Source: Streptomyces roseochromogenus subsp. oscitans DS 12.976 (GTDB lineage: Bacteria > Actinomycetota > Actinomycetes > Streptomycetales > Streptomycetaceae). Taken from it: a stretch of 16,691 nt of DNA. The translations under genes and the position numbers were made by a program. Shown here one piece after another: positions 1-6,690 of the stretch (its first letter is position 1; each line of letters opens with the position of its first letter). A model generated the notes under the pieces. That model saw nothing but the letters and a program-made list of their open reading frames with translations. It was not told the origin of the DNA and ran no database searches. Where the stretch lies: NCBI RefSeq assembly GCF_000497445.1, contig NZ_CM002285.1, positions 8,226,870 through 8,243,560 of the forward strand, written 5' to 3'.

Positions 1-561
1 CTCCGCGAGGAGTACGACCGGGTCGCCCGCCTCGCCGCCCTCACCGCGGGCACCTCCGCCGACAACGAACGCAAGATGCGCCTGGAGTCGTATGTGCTCG
101 CGGCCCGGCTGGAGCAGGTCGCCGCCGCCGCGACCGCCCGGCTGCAGCGCATGTCGGCGGGCCGCTACACGCTCGTCCACTCCGACGACCGCACCGGACG
201 CGGCCGCAGCGGCCTCGGGCTGCACGTGGTCGACGCCTGGACCGGACGCGAACGCGACACCGCCACCCTGTCCGGCGGCGAGACCTTCTTCGCCTCCCTC
301 GCGCTCGCCCTCGGCCTCGCGGACGTCGTCACCGACGAGGCCGGCGGCGTCCGCCTCGACACGTTGTTCATCGACGAGGGCTTCGGCAGCCTCGACGACC
401 AGACCCTCGACGAGGTCCTCGACGTCCTCGACTCCCTGCGCGAGCGCGACCGCAGCGTCGGCATCGTCAGCCACGTCCCCGACCTGCGCCGCCGGATCCA
501 CGCCCAGCTGGAGGTCGTCAAGGGCAGAGCGGGCTCGACGCTGCGGCAGCGGGGCGTCTGA
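1..561 (+). CDS. sbcC: SbcC-like nuclease ATPase subunit, C-terminal part (5' end outside window)
   Basis: The frame is open from base 1, so only the last 186 residues are present. They hold the C-terminal half of an SMC/Rad50-type ABC ATPase. The signature motif LSGGE is at window residues 90-94, Walker B LDTLFIDEGF at about 119-128, a D-loop SLD follows, and the H-loop SHV is near residue 157. The stretch before LSGGE (MSAGRYTLVHSDD) is the usual lead-in in SbcC. In the family this subunit pairs with SbcD to form an ATP-dependent nuclease that cleaves DNA hairpins and protein-blocked ends. The N-terminal Walker A and the coiled coil lie outside the window, where sbcD would be expected. The gene converges with the Lrp-type regulator, leaving 4 bp between stop codons and no room for a separate terminator. 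The family is clear; a general Rad50-like ATPase is the only alternative. Confidence 0.9.
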   Translation, partial: LREEYDRVARLAALTAGTSADNERKMRLESYVLAARLEQVAAAATARLQRMSAGRYTLVHSDDRTGRGRSGLGLHVVDAWTGRERDTATLSGGETFFASLALALGLADVVTDEAGGVRLDTLFIDEGFGSLDDQTLDEVLDVLDSLRERDRSVGIVSHVPDLRRRIHAQLEVVKGRAGSTLRQRGV

Positions 562-565
562 CGGG

Positions 566-1012
566 TCAGCGGCCCAGCGCGCGCCGGGGCAGGGGAGAGG
601 AGTACACGACGCTGGTGGTCACGGAGCCCAGCGCGCCGATCCTCCCGGAGATCTCCTCCAGATGCGCCATGGACCGCGCGGCGACCTTGATGACGAAGCA
701 GTCGTCGCCCGTCACATGGTGCGCCTCCAGGATCTCGGGCGTCGCGGCCACCAGGTCGTGGAACGGCTTGTAGTTGCCGTTCGGATACCGCAGCCGTACG
801 AACGCCAGGATCGGCAGCCCGAGCCGCTCGGGGTCGACGACCGCCGCGTACCCCTGGATCACGCCGGCCTCCTCCAGCCGCCGGACCCGCTCGGTGACGG
901 CGCTCGGTGACATGGAGACGGCGCGCGCCAGCTCTGCGTAGCTGGCCCGGCCCTCCCGCTGGAGGACTTCCAGAATGCGCCAGTCGGTAGCGTCCGGGGA
1001 ATACACGGTCAT
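566..1012 (-). CDS. Lrp/AsnC-family transcriptional regulator (partner of the rhodanese gene)
   Basis: This is a 148-aa protein of typical Lrp/AsnC length. An N-terminal winged helix-turn-helix (DATDWRILEVLQREGRASYAEL, then MSPSAVTERVRRLEEAGVIQGY, about residues 7-55) is followed by a RAM/effector domain with the characteristic GDDCFVIKV segment at about residues 102-110. I chose the ATG at 1012 because the protein then starts at the conserved domain. A further upstream ATG at 1057 would add 15 residues unlike the family. No good Shine-Dalgarno is visible. Such regulators form dimers and octamers and often sense amino acids. The gene is divergent from the rhodanese gene across 94 bp containing the palindrome GGGAATTCCC, so control of itself and of the rhodanese is likely. 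The effector cannot be read from the sequence. Confidence 0.92.
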   Translation of the reverse strand: MTVYSPDATDWRILEVLQREGRASYAELARAVSMSPSAVTERVRRLEEAGVIQGYAAVVDPERLGLPILAFVRLRYPNGNYKPFHDLVAATPEILEAHHVTGDDCFVIKVAARSMAHLEEISGRIGALGSVTTSVVYSSPLPRRALGR

Positions 1013-1027
1013 CCCGGATGGATAGCA

Positions 1028-1037
1028 GGGAATTCCC
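1028..1037. promoter_or_regulatory. Perfect palindrome, candidate Lrp operator
   Basis: GGGAATTCCC is a perfect 10-bp palindrome 16 bp upstream of the Lrp-type start codon, in the divergent region shared with the rhodanese gene. Its AT-rich centre stands out in this GC-rich DNA. A role as the regulator's binding site is inferred from position only. Confidence 0.35.
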
Positions 1038-1070
1038 GGCTCGGGCAAGGACGACACCGTGGATTCTCAC

Positions 1071-1099
1071 TTCAGGGAGCCGACCGCGAGCCGTAGATT
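1071..1099 (+). promoter_or_regulatory. Candidate promoter of the rhodanese gene, possibly leaderless
   Basis: A TAGATT -10 box (1094-1099) lies 7 nt before the ATG at 1107, with TTCAGG 17 bp upstream as a weak -35. No Shine-Dalgarno is seen before the ATG. The spacing would start the transcript at or next to the ATG. Confidence 0.45.
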
Positions 1100-1106
1100 T
1101 CCAGTC

Positions 1107-1592
1107 ATGATCACCAAGACCACCCAGACCTCTGTGAATCCCGTCCTGCGGGTCGCCCCCGCCGCTCCCGCCGAGGCCGCCGCCTACTTCCGGGCGAGCC
1201 TGGCCTTCCACGCCGACGTCTCCGACGTGGCCGCCGCGCTCGCGGCCGGCGGCGACCCCGGCTTCGCCGTCGTCGACACACGCTCGACCGAGTCCTGGGA
1301 CCAGGGCCACATCCCGGGCGCCGTCCACCTGCCCACCGCGCTCGTCCCCGGGCAGGCCGAGCAGCTCCTGGACAAGTCCGTGCCGGTGGTGACGTACTGC
1401 TGGGGCCCCGGCTGCAACGGCGCCACCCGCGCCGCACTCGCCCTTGCCGAACTCGGCTACCAGGTCAAGGAGATGCTCGGCGGCTTCGAGTACTGGGCCC
1501 GCGAGGGCTTCGCCTACGAGACCTGGCAGGGCCCCGGCCGCCGCGACGCCGACCCGCTGACCGCGCTCGTCGAAGGCGAGTGCGGCTGCTGA
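1107..1592 (+). CDS. Single-domain rhodanese-like sulfurtransferase
   Basis: This is a 161-aa protein with one rhodanese domain (about residues 33-140). The DTRSTESWDQGHIPGAVHLP segment (57-76) is the family's first conserved block. The active-site loop is YCWGPGCNGATRAA, with the presumed persulfide cysteine C98 and a second cysteine, C103. LGGFEYWAREGF follows as the usual C-terminal block. Rhodaneses carry sulfane sulfur as a cysteine persulfide and pass it to thiols or cyanide. The protein ends GECGC, giving two more cysteines (C159, C161), so it has four thiols in all. I chose the ATG at 1107 over one at 1059 because a -10-like box lies just before it and the extension is non-conserved. 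It is divergent from an Lrp-type regulator, and the immunity gene follows 25 bp downstream. The fold is sure; the physiological acceptor is unknown. Confidence 0.9.
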   Translation: MITKTTQTSVNPVLRVAPAAPAEAAAYFRASLAFHADVSDVAAALAAGGDPGFAVVDTRSTESWDQGHIPGAVHLPTALVPGQAEQLLDKSVPVVTYCWGPGCNGATRAALALAELGYQVKEMLGGFEYWAREGFAYETWQGPGRRDADPLTALVEGECGC

Positions 1593-1603
1593 CGAACGCC
1601 GTG

Positions 1604-1609
1604 TAGGTT
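1604..1609 (+). promoter_or_regulatory. Candidate -10 box for the Imm21 gene, possibly leaderless
   Basis: TAGGTT ends 8 nt before the ATG at 1618, and no Shine-Dalgarno is visible in between. The -35 region is unconvincing. It sits in the 25-bp gap after the rhodanese stop, so the downstream gene may have its own start in addition to read-through. Confidence 0.35.
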
Positions 1610-1617
1610 CTCTGCCC

Positions 1618-2133
1618 ATGGCTCGATACGCGGATCCAGGCGCGCTGGAGTGGGTGGAATCGGGCGGCGGCCCGCTGATAGCCGTCCCGGAGACGGTGCT
1701 GCCGTTCTGGGCGGGCGCCGACAGCGAGGACCTCGACACCGACTACGACCGGGCGTGCGAGGTCGACGGGTACGTCGGCCTGCTGCCCGTCGGCGACAGC
1801 GCGGCCCTGGTGTTCGGCGACGAACCCGCCTCCACCTCGTTCCTGCCGGACCACGCCACCTTCGTACGGTGGTCCGCCGCGAACTCCGAGGCGGAACTGC
1901 TCGCCACCGTCCCTGCCGCCCTCGAGGCGGCGGTGTGGGGGAGCGAGGTGCACTGGCGGGTGCCCGGCCCGGTGCTGCTGTTCGACTCGGCCTGGCCCGG
2001 CCAGGCCGCCGACCGCACCGAACACCTCCGGGTGTCGCTGGAGGCGGGCACATACGCGGTGCGGGCCGCGTATGTGCAGCCGGGGCCGGAGACCTGGGTC
2101 GGGCTGGTACGGCTCACCCGGCTCGCGCACTGA
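1618..2133 (+). CDS. Imm21-family immunity protein
   Basis: This 171-aa soluble protein has no signal peptide or membrane segment. The N-terminus LEWVESGGGPLIAVPETVLPFW, then DYDRACEVDGYVGLLPVGD and ALVFGDEPASTSFLPDHATFVRW, matches what I know of Imm21 (immunity protein 21). That family was defined from gene neighbourhoods of polymorphic toxins, and its members bind and neutralise a cognate toxin domain. Acidic residues dominate the N-terminal half, as in many immunity proteins. No toxin gene (large secreted, WXG, RHS or LXG protein) lies nearby. It is therefore either an orphan immunity gene guarding against toxins of neighbouring strains or a family member with another role. It follows the rhodanese gene by 25 bp on the same strand. 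The family call is fairly sure; the role is inferred. Confidence 0.8.
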   Translation: MARYADPGALEWVESGGGPLIAVPETVLPFWAGADSEDLDTDYDRACEVDGYVGLLPVGDSAALVFGDEPASTSFLPDHATFVRWSAANSEAELLATVPAALEAAVWGSEVHWRVPGPVLLFDSAWPGQAADRTEHLRVSLEAGTYAVRAAYVQPGPETWVGLVRLTRLAH

Positions 2134-2152
2134 CCCGGCGCGTCTTCCGACG

Positions 2153-3391
2153 TCACACGGCCTGACGCACTCCGTCGAAGGCGATCTCCAGGTGCCGGGG
2201 GCCGCGCAGCACCGCGTTCTGCCGGTACGGTGGCGGATCCGCCACCAGGCGGGGATTCTCCAGCCGCCGGGCCAGCTCGGACAGCGCGATCTGGGTCTCC
2301 AGCCGGGCCAGCGGAGCGCCGAAGCAGCTGTGGATGCCGCTGCCGAAACCGAGGTGCTGGATGTCCTCGCGATCCGGGTCGAAGCGCTCGGGGTCCTGGA
2401 AACGCTCGGGGTCGCGGTTGCCCGCGGCCAGCATCAGCCAGATACGCGAGCCCTTGGGGATGGTCACCCCGCGTACCTCGATGTCGGCGATACACGTGCG
2501 CTGCGGCACGATCTGCACCGGCGGCTCGTAGCGCAGCAGCTCCTCCACGATCTTCACCGACAGGCCAGGATCGTTGCGCAGCCGCTCCAGGAACTCCGGA
2601 TGGCGCAGCAGCGTGAGCATGCCGTTGGTGATGAGGTTGACGGTCGTCTCATGGCCCGCGATGAGGAGCAGCACCGCCGTGCTGAGTACCTCCATCGTCG
2701 TCATGGCGCCGTCCGGACCGTGACTGTTCACCAGGTCGGAGAGCATGTCGTCGCGAGGTTCCCTGGCGCGCTGGTCCACCAACCCGTTCAGGTACATGCC
2801 GAGCTGCAACCGTGCCTCCTGCGCGGTTCGCTGGGATTCGGCGCTCGTACGGGCGTCGGGGTCCAGACCGGCGACGATCGGGTCGACCCAGGCACGGAAG
2901 CGGGGCTCGTCCTCACGCGGTACGCCGAGCAGCCGGCAGATCACGGTCACCGGGAAGGGGTACGCGAACTGGTCGACCAGGTCGATCTGCCGCGCGTCCC
3001 CGAAGCCGTCGATCAGCCCGGTGACGATCTCCCCCAGCTCGCCCCGCATGTTCTCGATCCGGCGCGGCCTGTGCGGCGGCCCGAAGGAGCTGTTGGCGAT
3101 CCTCCGCAGCCGGTCGTGCTCCGGCGGGTCGAGCCGGATGAAGCTCGGAGGCAGCCCCGTCGCCTCCGGCCCGGACAGCTCGTCGTCCCCGGCGGCGGCC
3201 AGATTGGCGGCGTCGGAGCTGATCCGCGGATCGTGCAGCAGCGCCTCGATGTCCCAGTACGAGCTGAGGACGTACGGGCCGCCCTCCTCCTCGTGCAGGA
3301 CCGGATTCTTGCGCAACTCCTCGTACAGCGGGTACGGGTTGGCACGGTTGGCGAAGTCGGTGATCTGCTGGAACAGCGGGGCTTGCGTCAT
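2153..3391 (-). CDS. Cytochrome P450, third gene of a ferredoxin-reductase-P450 operon
   Basis: This is a complete 412-aa bacterial class I P450. The I-helix oxygen-activation motif AGHETT is at residues 245-250, the K-helix ExxR is E284-LL-R287, and the heme loop FGSGIHSCFG has the thiolate ligand C356. It starts at the ATG at 3391 behind GAGG with 7-nt spacing. The reductase ends 42 bp upstream, in a gap holding nearly three copies of the 8-mer TCGGGGCG. With the ferredoxin and reductase this makes a complete three-component monooxygenase: NAD(P)H to FAD reductase, to ferredoxin, to P450. The substrate cannot be told from the sequence. It is on the same strand as the CDPS-P450 gene and could be a second tailoring oxidase, or unrelated. 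The Imm21 gene converges on it, with 19 bp between the stop codons. Confidence 0.96.
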   Translation of the reverse strand: MTQAPLFQQITDFANRANPYPLYEELRKNPVLHEEEGGPYVLSSYWDIEALLHDPRISSDAANLAAAGDDELSGPEATGLPPSFIRLDPPEHDRLRRIANSSFGPPHRPRRIENMRGELGEIVTGLIDGFGDARQIDLVDQFAYPFPVTVICRLLGVPREDEPRFRAWVDPIVAGLDPDARTSAESQRTAQEARLQLGMYLNGLVDQRAREPRDDMLSDLVNSHGPDGAMTTMEVLSTAVLLLIAGHETTVNLITNGMLTLLRHPEFLERLRNDPGLSVKIVEELLRYEPPVQIVPQRTCIADIEVRGVTIPKGSRIWLMLAAGNRDPERFQDPERFDPDREDIQHLGFGSGIHSCFGAPLARLETQIALSELARRLENPRLVADPPPYRQNAVLRGPRHLEIAFDGVRQAV

Positions 3392-3400
3392 GACAGGTCC

Positions 3401-3424
3401 TCGGGGCGTCGGGGCGTCGGGGCC
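3401..3424. repeat. Tandem 8-bp repeat between the reductase and P450 genes
   Basis: TCGGGGCG is repeated twice exactly and a third time with one change (TCGGGGCC). The tract fills about half of the 42-bp gap between the two genes and ends 10 bp before the P450 start codon. Copy number could vary by slippage and change spacing, but nothing shows that it does. Confidence 0.6.
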
Positions 3425-3433
3425 GGGCGGCGA

Positions 3434-4825
3434 TCAGTGCCGCGCCGGGTGGAAGACCAGCTGTTGGTCGGCCGGTGAGTAACCGGTGAGGGTCACGGTC
3501 GGGCCGTGGGTCGGCAGGGACGGGTCGGGGAAGTCCGCTGCTACCGGCTGCCGGCCCTCGGGACGCCGGTCCATCGTCGGGAACTCCACCGGGAACGGCG
3601 CGCCCCGTTCGATCTGCCGCGCGTAGAACTCCAGCCACCGGGCGTTGTCGAAGCTCACGGCGGCGATGACGCGTCCCTGGTAGCCGTACACGCCGACGAA
3701 CCGGCGTTCGGCCAGTGCACCCTGCGTGATCATGAGCTGGTCACCCATGGGCGGCACCCCGACCGACTTGATGTTCACACCGAACATCGACGACCAGAAG
3801 GCGGGCATCCACAGATGCGGGCGCCGGTCGGCGCCGTGGCAGATCATGTTGTGCGCGGCCGTCTCCGCCTGGGCGACGGCGTTGCCCCAGTGCTCCAGCG
3901 AGAGGAACTGATAGCCGAACAGCGCGTGCGGGGAGCGCGCGACATCGCCCGCGACGAACACGTCGTCGGTGACGATGCCCCGGAAGTCGAAGGCACGGCA
4001 GCCCGCGTCACAGGCGATGCCCCGAGGCCCGGCACCCAGCCCCGACCCGGTCAGCCAGTCGGTGTTGCGCACCGAGCCCAGCGAGACCACGACCACGTCC
4101 GCTTCGACGACACTCTCGTCGGACAGATGGACGGCACGCACCCTGCCGACCGAGTCGCCCTCCAGCGAGGTCACGGTGACATGGGTGCGCAGATCCACGC
4201 CGTTCTCGGTCTGCAGATCGGCGGCGACCGCGCCGATCACGCCGCCGAGCGCGCCCACCAGCGGCGCACCCGCACGCTCCGCCACGGTCACGGGGATGCC
4301 CGTCTCCCGGCATGCCGAGGCGACCTCCGAACCGGCGAACCCGGCGCCGATCACGAACACCCGGCGCGGCCCCGCCTTCAACCGCTGGTACAGATCGGCC
4401 GCGTCGTCCCGTGTGCGCAGCAGGCAGACGCCGTCCAGCCGGCCCTCGTCCGCCTTCAGCCAGGGCCGGGCGCGCACCCCGGTCGCGATGAGCAGCCGGT
4501 CGTACTCCACCTCGTCCCCGTCGGCCAGCTTGACCCGTTTGGCCGACAGATCCAGACCGGTCGCCGCGACGCCGAGCCGCCACTTGGCGTCGATCTCCCG
4601 GCGGTGCGGCAGCTCGGTCCGGTGCGGGGACGCCTTGCCCAGCAGGACCGACTTGGACAGCGGCGGCCGGTCGTACGGCTCGTACGGCTCGTCACCGATC
4701 AGGGTCAGCTCACCGGCGAAACCCTCCGCACGCAAGGTCTCGGCGGCCCGCAGTCCCGCCAGCGAGGCGCCGACGATCACGATCCGGCCCTCGCGCCTGA
4801 GCCAGTCGACATAGTCAGCGGGCAT
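3434..4825 (-). CDS. FAD-dependent ferredoxin reductase (P450 redox partner)
   Basis: This is a 463-aa pyridine nucleotide-disulfide-type reductase. The FAD-binding Rossmann motif is VGASLAGLRAAE (residues 18-29), followed by EPYEPYDRPPLSK (46-58), which is typical of ferredoxin reductases that serve P450s and ring dioxygenases. The second Rossmann motif, IGAGFAGSEVAS (159-170), binds NAD(P)H, and VFVAGDVAR (289-297) contacts FAD. I chose the ATG at 4825 because AGGAGG lies 6 nt upstream and the FAD motif then falls at the usual distance from the N-terminus. The gene overlaps the ferredoxin gene by 11 bp, so the two are probably translationally coupled. It passes electrons from NAD(P)H to the ferredoxin. 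It could also serve the CYP121-like P450 domain encoded upstream, which has no redox partner fused to it. Confidence 0.94.
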   Translation of the reverse strand: MPADYVDWLRREGRIVIVGASLAGLRAAETLRAEGFAGELTLIGDEPYEPYDRPPLSKSVLLGKASPHRTELPHRREIDAKWRLGVAATGLDLSAKRVKLADGDEVEYDRLLIATGVRARPWLKADEGRLDGVCLLRTRDDAADLYQRLKAGPRRVFVIGAGFAGSEVASACRETGIPVTVAERAGAPLVGALGGVIGAVAADLQTENGVDLRTHVTVTSLEGDSVGRVRAVHLSDESVVEADVVVVSLGSVRNTDWLTGSGLGAGPRGIACDAGCRAFDFRGIVTDDVFVAGDVARSPHALFGYQFLSLEHWGNAVAQAETAAHNMICHGADRRPHLWMPAFWSSMFGVNIKSVGVPPMGDQLMITQGALAERRFVGVYGYQGRVIAAVSFDNARWLEFYARQIERGAPFPVEFPTMDRRPEGRQPVAADFPDPSLPTHGPTVTLTGYSPADQQLVFHPARH

Positions 4826-5060
4826 CGCGCGCCTCCTGGGCGGAGCCGGTGCTCTGCTCACCCGCGCCGTCCAGGCCGTCCGCCGTGATCGCCTGCACCG
4901 GGCAGGCCGCGACGGCTCGGGCCAGCCGTTCGCGCTGTTCCTCGGGTGCGTGCGGGTTGTAGACCAGTGACTCCTCGCCGTGCATGGCGAAGACGTCGGG
5001 AGCGAGGAACGCGCACTGGGCGTACCCCTGACACTTGTTGAGATCGACGACGAGCCGCAT
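4815..5060 (-). CDS. Small ferredoxin, probably [3Fe-4S], P450 electron donor
   Basis: This is an 81-aa acidic ferredoxin. The cluster ligands are in C10-QGYAQ-C16 and C53-P54, that is C-x5-C ... C-P. The central position of the first motif is Tyr13 rather than a fourth cysteine. Three ligands in this pattern are characteristic of single [3Fe-4S] or site-differentiated ferredoxins that serve actinobacterial P450s. A C-terminal tail of about 20 residues, rich in Gly, Glu and Ser, lies after the core and overlaps the start of the reductase gene. The ATG at 5060 follows a GGAAGGGCGGAG purine run. It is the first gene of the ferredoxin-reductase-P450 operon and begins 185 bp downstream of the membrane-protein gene, so a separate promoter is likely, although I see no clear hexamers. 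Confidence 0.93.
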   Translation of the reverse strand: MRLVVDLNKCQGYAQCAFLAPDVFAMHGEESLVYNPHAPEEQRERLARAVAACPVQAITADGLDGAGEQSTGSAQEARDAR

Positions 5061-5245
5061 CGACGCTCCGCCCTTCCGGTGGCAGGTCCGGCGCGCACCG
5101 GTCTTTCGCACGGCACGCCCGGACGGCGGTCATGTCCCGTTTGCCAGCATGAGCGCGACGGAGCAACATCGCCCGTCGGGAAACCCCCGTTCGGGCCGCA
5201 AGTCGGCCGGTGCACGGGCGCGCGGGCGCTACGGCGATGCGTCCG
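5061..5245. other. Intergenic region upstream of the ferredoxin operon
   Basis: This 185-bp stretch separates the membrane-protein gene from the ferredoxin operon. It should contain a terminator for the first and a promoter for the second. I see only short GC-rich inverted matches and no convincing -10/-35 pair, so nothing specific is called. Confidence 0.4.
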
Positions 5246-5917
5246 TCACGGGTTCGCCGCGGTGCGGGACCGGGCGCCTCCGGTCGCCCGGATGATGTGG
5301 ACACTCAGCAGCAGCGACCAGGCGGGGAAGACCAGCTCCGCCCAGGGCACCTCGGACGCGGCGAAGAGCAGCGTGAGGGCGGTCAGCAGCCCCAGGACCG
5401 ACAGCCGGCGAGGCAGGATGCCGAGGCGGTGGCCGATCACCGACATGGAGCAGGCGAAGACGGCCGCCATCCGCGTGGCGTACTCCGTCATCAGCGTGTA
5501 CGCGAAATGCCGGCCGAAGTCCCAGGAGGACAGTGCGGGCGTCGCACCGGCGGGATGGGTGACCGCGAGGACGGCACCGGCGGCCGCGGCGGCGCCGAAC
5601 AGGGTGGCGGTGAAGACGAGTCCGCTGCCGAGGAAGACGGTGGCCAGGAACTTGTCCTCGCCGGCACCGATGTGCGCCCGCACCGCGCCGACGAACCACA
5701 GGAAGAAGACGCCGGCGAACGGCACAAGCGCGAGGGCGGCACGCACCGCGCCACGGCGCCCGGAATCGGTGAACCCCTGAGCGGTGACCGACTCCGCCCC
5801 CTCGGGAATGCCCAGCCGCATCAGGACGATCGCCGCCGCCAGCAACAGCGCGAACACGACTCCCGCCAGCCCGGCGGCCCTCGGCGTCTCCAGCACCCGC
5901 TGCGCCTGCTGCTGCAT
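5246..5917 (-). CDS. Polytopic membrane protein of unknown function
   Basis: This is a 223-aa protein with five or six predicted membrane helices, at about residues 16-34, 60-80, 91-120, 140-162, 172-188 and 192-210. They are joined by short Arg-rich loops, and the C-terminal tail is basic. I do not recognise a family. No transport or catalytic motif stands out; the charged residues GAGEDKF before the third helix and the HFAYTLMTEYATRM segment in the fourth are the most distinctive. I chose the ATG at 5917 because GGAGGAGG lies 9 nt upstream, whereas the frame could also begin at 5938 or 5950. The gene is alone between a double-hairpin terminator upstream and a 185-bp gap downstream. Its place between the methyltransferase and the ferredoxin operon is the only hint of a link to them. 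Confidence 0.75.
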   Translation of the reverse strand: MQQQAQRVLETPRAAGLAGVVFALLLAAAIVLMRLGIPEGAESVTAQGFTDSGRRGAVRAALALVPFAGVFFLWFVGAVRAHIGAGEDKFLATVFLGSGLVFTATLFGAAAAAGAVLAVTHPAGATPALSSWDFGRHFAYTLMTEYATRMAAVFACSMSVIGHRLGILPRRLSVLGLLTALTLLFAASEVPWAELVFPAWSLLLSVHIIRATGGARSRTAANP

Positions 5918-5926
5918 GCCACCCCG

Positions 5927-5934
5927 CCTCCTCC
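5927..5934 (-). promoter_or_regulatory. Strong ribosome binding site that decides the membrane-protein start
   Basis: On the minus strand this reads GGAGGAGG, 9 nt before the ATG at 5917. The two upstream in-frame ATG codons (5938, 5950) lie on the wrong side of it. Confidence 0.7.
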
Positions 5935-5976
5935 ACATCGCCTCGGCCACCAGCTAGCCGCCGCCTGGCCGGTTAC

Positions 5977-6015
5977 GCCACCGGGGGACGGCCGTAAGGC
6001 CGAGCGACCGGTGGC
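5977..6015. terminator. Nested hairpin, second half of a double terminator
   Basis: Perfect 8-bp arms GCCACCGG (5977-5984) and CCGGTGGC (6008-6015) enclose a second stem, CGGCC-GTAA-GGCCG (5989-6002). There is no T tract, as is usual in Streptomyces. On the plus strand the inner loop is a GNRA-type GTAA; on the minus strand it reads TTAC. It lies downstream of the methyltransferase stop. Confidence 0.6.
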
Positions 6016-6031
6016 ACGGCCACGGGGCGAC

Positions 6032-6056
6032 GTGAGTCCCCGGGCTCCGGACTCAC
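6032..6056 (-). terminator. Hairpin at the methyltransferase stop codon
   Basis: GTGAGTCC (6032-6039) and GGACTCAC (6049-6056) form a perfect 8-bp stem with a 9-nt loop. The right arm covers the stop codon of the methyltransferase gene (6053-6055). With the nested hairpin just beyond it, this probably ends the CDPS-P450/methyltransferase transcript. Confidence 0.6.
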
Positions 6057-6670
6057 CCGGACGGCGGGGTCCTGGCCCACAGGAACAGACTCCTCCCGGA
6101 GGACGCCCCGCCGTCCGTCGCGGATTCAGCGCGGGTTTCCACCCGATCGACCTCCAGCCCGGCCAGCCGGGCGTATCGGCGGACGTCCTCGCGCAGGCAG
6201 CGCAGGGGACGGTACGTCAGGTCGAGGAACCGCACGTCCTGGGTGCCCTGGGACTCCGGCACCGCGACCAGAACGGTGCCGCCCGGCACGGTGCGGGCCG
6301 CGAGCCGTCGCAGACCTTCCACGAAGCGGGGTTCGGGCAGGTTGACGAGGCAGAACAGACACACCACGGCGTCGTACACGCCGAGGTCGGCGTCGTCGCA
6401 GTAGAGGTCGGCCAGGACGAAACGCGCCTGGGGCACCTGGCGTCGCGCATGGGCCAGCATGACCTCGGAGACGTCGACGCCCGTGACGTCCAGCCCCTTG
6501 GCGCACAGCTGCTCCGTGGTGGGACGACCCGTCGCGCACCCCACGTCCAGGACCCGGGAGCCGCGGGCGAGGCGGCGCGACAGCTCCTCGACGGCGTCGA
6601 TCTGGGCCTGCTTCCGGTCGGCGAAGGCGTGCTCGTACTCCATGCCGAGACTGTCGAAGAGGCGCGCCAT
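6053..6670 (-). CDS. Class I SAM-dependent methyltransferase next to the CDPS-P450 gene
   Basis: This is a 205-aa protein with a Rossmann-like methyltransferase core. Motif I is VLDVGCATGRPT (residues 40-51), the acidic residue that binds the SAM ribose is in VTGVDVSEVM (D66), ADLYCDD (87-93) follows, and VPGGTVLVAVPES (128-140) is the post-I/motif III region. The start at 6670 has GGAAGG 7 nt upstream. It begins 20 bp after the CDPS-P450 stop codon, so the two are one operon, and a double hairpin follows its own stop. Methyltransferases next to CDPS genes commonly N-, O- or C-methylate the diketopiperazine or its P450 product, and that is the inferred role. The sequence does not show which atom is methylated. 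The family is sure; the substrate is inferred from position. Confidence 0.9.
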   Translation of the reverse strand: MARLFDSLGMEYEHAFADRKQAQIDAVEELSRRLARGSRVLDVGCATGRPTTEQLCAKGLDVTGVDVSEVMLAHARRQVPQARFVLADLYCDDADLGVYDAVVCLFCLVNLPEPRFVEGLRRLAARTVPGGTVLVAVPESQGTQDVRFLDLTYRPLRCLREDVRRYARLAGLEVDRVETRAESATDGGASSGRSLFLWARTPPSG

Positions 6671-6690
6671 GTCGGCGCCTTCCGGTGAGA

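Noticed and set aside
165..1739. A 524-codon open frame on the minus strand
   Set aside because: It runs antisense through SbcC, rhodanese and Imm21 coding and through the Lrp-type gene in another frame. It is rich in Arg/Gly/Ala/Ser low-complexity runs and has no domain; such frames are expected in high-GC DNA.
3401..3424. Tandem TCGGGGCG repeats as a CRISPR or mobile-element remnant
   Set aside because: There are only three 8-bp units with no spacers and no terminal repeats; it is a local slippage tract.
2072..3478. A 468-codon plus-strand frame opposite the P450 gene
   Set aside because: Antisense shadow of a P450 whose motifs are all intact. The translated product is His/Arg/Gln-rich without family features.
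5229..5936. Alternative frame of similar length at the membrane-protein locus
   Set aside because: Its product is Arg/Gly/His-rich with no hydrophobic segments. The chosen frame gives clean membrane helices and has a perfect ribosome binding site.
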